Assembly (NCBI RefSeq): GCF_963558545.1
Contig: NZ_CAUWHO010000068.1
Location: 1-7,734 of the forward strand
Direction: 5' to 3'
DNA: 7,734 bases
Origin: Tyzzerella sp963558545
Lineage (GTDB): Bacteria > Bacillota > Clostridia > Lachnospirales > CAG-274
A program made the translations under genes and the position numbers. Positions 6,986 to 7,734 of the stretch are shown here, in pieces. Position 1 is the first letter of the stretch. Each line of letters starts with the position of its first letter. A model generated the notes under the pieces. The model was not told the DNA's origin. It did not search any database and saw nothing but the letters and a program-made list of their open reading frames with translations.

Positions 6986-7687
6986 ATGAAAAATAATAGT
7001 AAATGGTGGCTATTACTATATTTAGTACCATATAGTTATATAGGGTTAATGTTAGACCGTTTTGGTAAAAATACAATAATAACTTTAATAGGATATTTAT
7101 CTGCTATAATTCCATTTTTTGTAATAAAAATATATAAAGATAAAAGTAATATTATAGCTTTAATATCAATATTTATAGGTAATATTATTAGTTTGATAAT
7201 AAGTATGTTGTTGTTTAAATTATTTTCTAATTATCAAGATTATAATTATTATTTTAAACCATTTGGGACTTTAGCTACTGGGGTACTTTTAGCAACACTA
7301 AGCTTTGCGATACAAATTATTAGATATTTACTAAAATATGCACCTAATATATCAAAATTTATAATATATTTTTTCCCATATTACATTATATTTGGATACA
7401 TATATAGCATTAAATATAATATGCCAAGTTATATATTTTTATTTCTAATTTTATTTTTTGTACCGTATATTATATCTAGTATGTGTAATTATTTTAATAA
7501 GATAGAATTTATCATTTTTATAATTTTAGGGAATATTTTTAGCTTAATTATAAGTTCTTTAATATTTTATATTTCGTTTTCTGTAAGTAGTGGATTTATA
7601 ATTTTTATTTTGGGAATGTTTGTATTATTTGTTATATGGCAAATCATATTATGTAGAATAATATATAAAAAATTAAAAAAAACATAA
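6986..7687 (+). CDS. Unrecognised eight-helix membrane protein with internal duplication
   Basis: I do not recognise this family. The 233-aa product is almost entirely hydrophobic, with about eight membrane helices near residues 7-22, 30-49, 56-78, 93-111, 123-141, 147-166, 173-195 and 203-222, and a basic C-terminus (KKLKKT). The two halves align almost without gaps. YLVP at 12-15 matches YFFP at 128-131, P43 matches P160, and IFIGNIISLIIS (62-73) matches IILGNIFSLIIS (179-190). This indicates a 4+4 helix duplication with a repeat of about 116 residues. A GTG at 6977 is in frame, but AAGGGTG at 6971-6977 is better used as the Shine-Dalgarno of ATG 6986. The gene starts 20 bp after the kinase gene, so the two are probably co-transcribed. 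A transporter, an accessory sensor or a kinase partner are all possible; the sequence does not decide. Confidence 0.8.
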   Translation: MKNNSKWWLLLYLVPYSYIGLMLDRFGKNTIITLIGYLSAIIPFFVIKIYKDKSNIIALISIFIGNIISLIISMLLFKLFSNYQDYNYYFKPFGTLATGVLLATLSFAIQIIRYLLKYAPNISKFIIYFFPYYIIFGYIYSIKYNMPSYIFLFLILFFVPYIISSMCNYFNKIEFIIFIILGNIFSLIISSLIFYISFSVSSGFIIFILGMFVLFVIWQIILCRIIYKKLKKT

Positions 7688-7734
7688 AATATAAAAACAT
7701 AACAAAATATACCTTATAATTAAATTTTTAGTTA

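Noticed and set aside
7688..7734. AT-rich tail after the membrane protein gene as a terminator or promoter
   Set aside because: No stem-loop with a T-run and no spaced -35/-10 pair is visible; the sequence simply ends too soon.

Overview
The window is very AT-rich, with A/T-ending codons and strong AGGAGG-type ribosome binding sites. Its gene order is typical of low-GC Firmicutes. The sporulation genes yqfC and yqfD point to an endospore-forming lineage, most likely a clostridium; the species cannot be named from this sequence alone.

Minus strand, about 29-5417, read from right to left: yqfC, yqfD, phoH, ybeY, era, an unrecognised membrane-anchored or exported protein, yqzL and recO. The genes are packed like an operon. 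yqfD and phoH overlap by 32 bp, the phoH stop codon is part of the ybeY Shine-Dalgarno, and the yqzL stop runs into the recO Shine-Dalgarno. The functions are spore envelope assembly (YqfC/YqfD), an RNA-linked ATPase (PhoH), 16S rRNA maturation (YbeY), 30S assembly (Era) and recombinational repair (RecO). Compared with the Bacillus subtilis order, dgkA and cdd are missing between ybeY and era, and an unrecognised gene sits between era and yqzL. That gene appears split by a frame change at a run of seven A's. yqzL is only 41 codons long but its N-terminal family motif is clear.

Plus strand, 5547-7687: diverging from yqfC across 129 bp are a complete HAMP-type sensor histidine kinase and, 20 bp later, an eight-helix membrane protein of unknown function whose two halves look like a tandem duplication. 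No response regulator is present in the window. The kinase and membrane protein are probably co-transcribed from a promoter with a TATAAT at 5505-5510.

Most of the window is conserved housekeeping and sporulation sequence. The parts worth a second look are the split gene at 1024-1484, the duplicated membrane protein next to a kinase without an adjacent regulator, an in-frame 9-bp tandem repeat in yqzL, and a cluster of TAGTAT motifs upstream of yqzL. I see no RNA genes, CRISPR arrays, insertion sequences or clear intrinsic terminators, and no undescribed multi-gene system I could defend.
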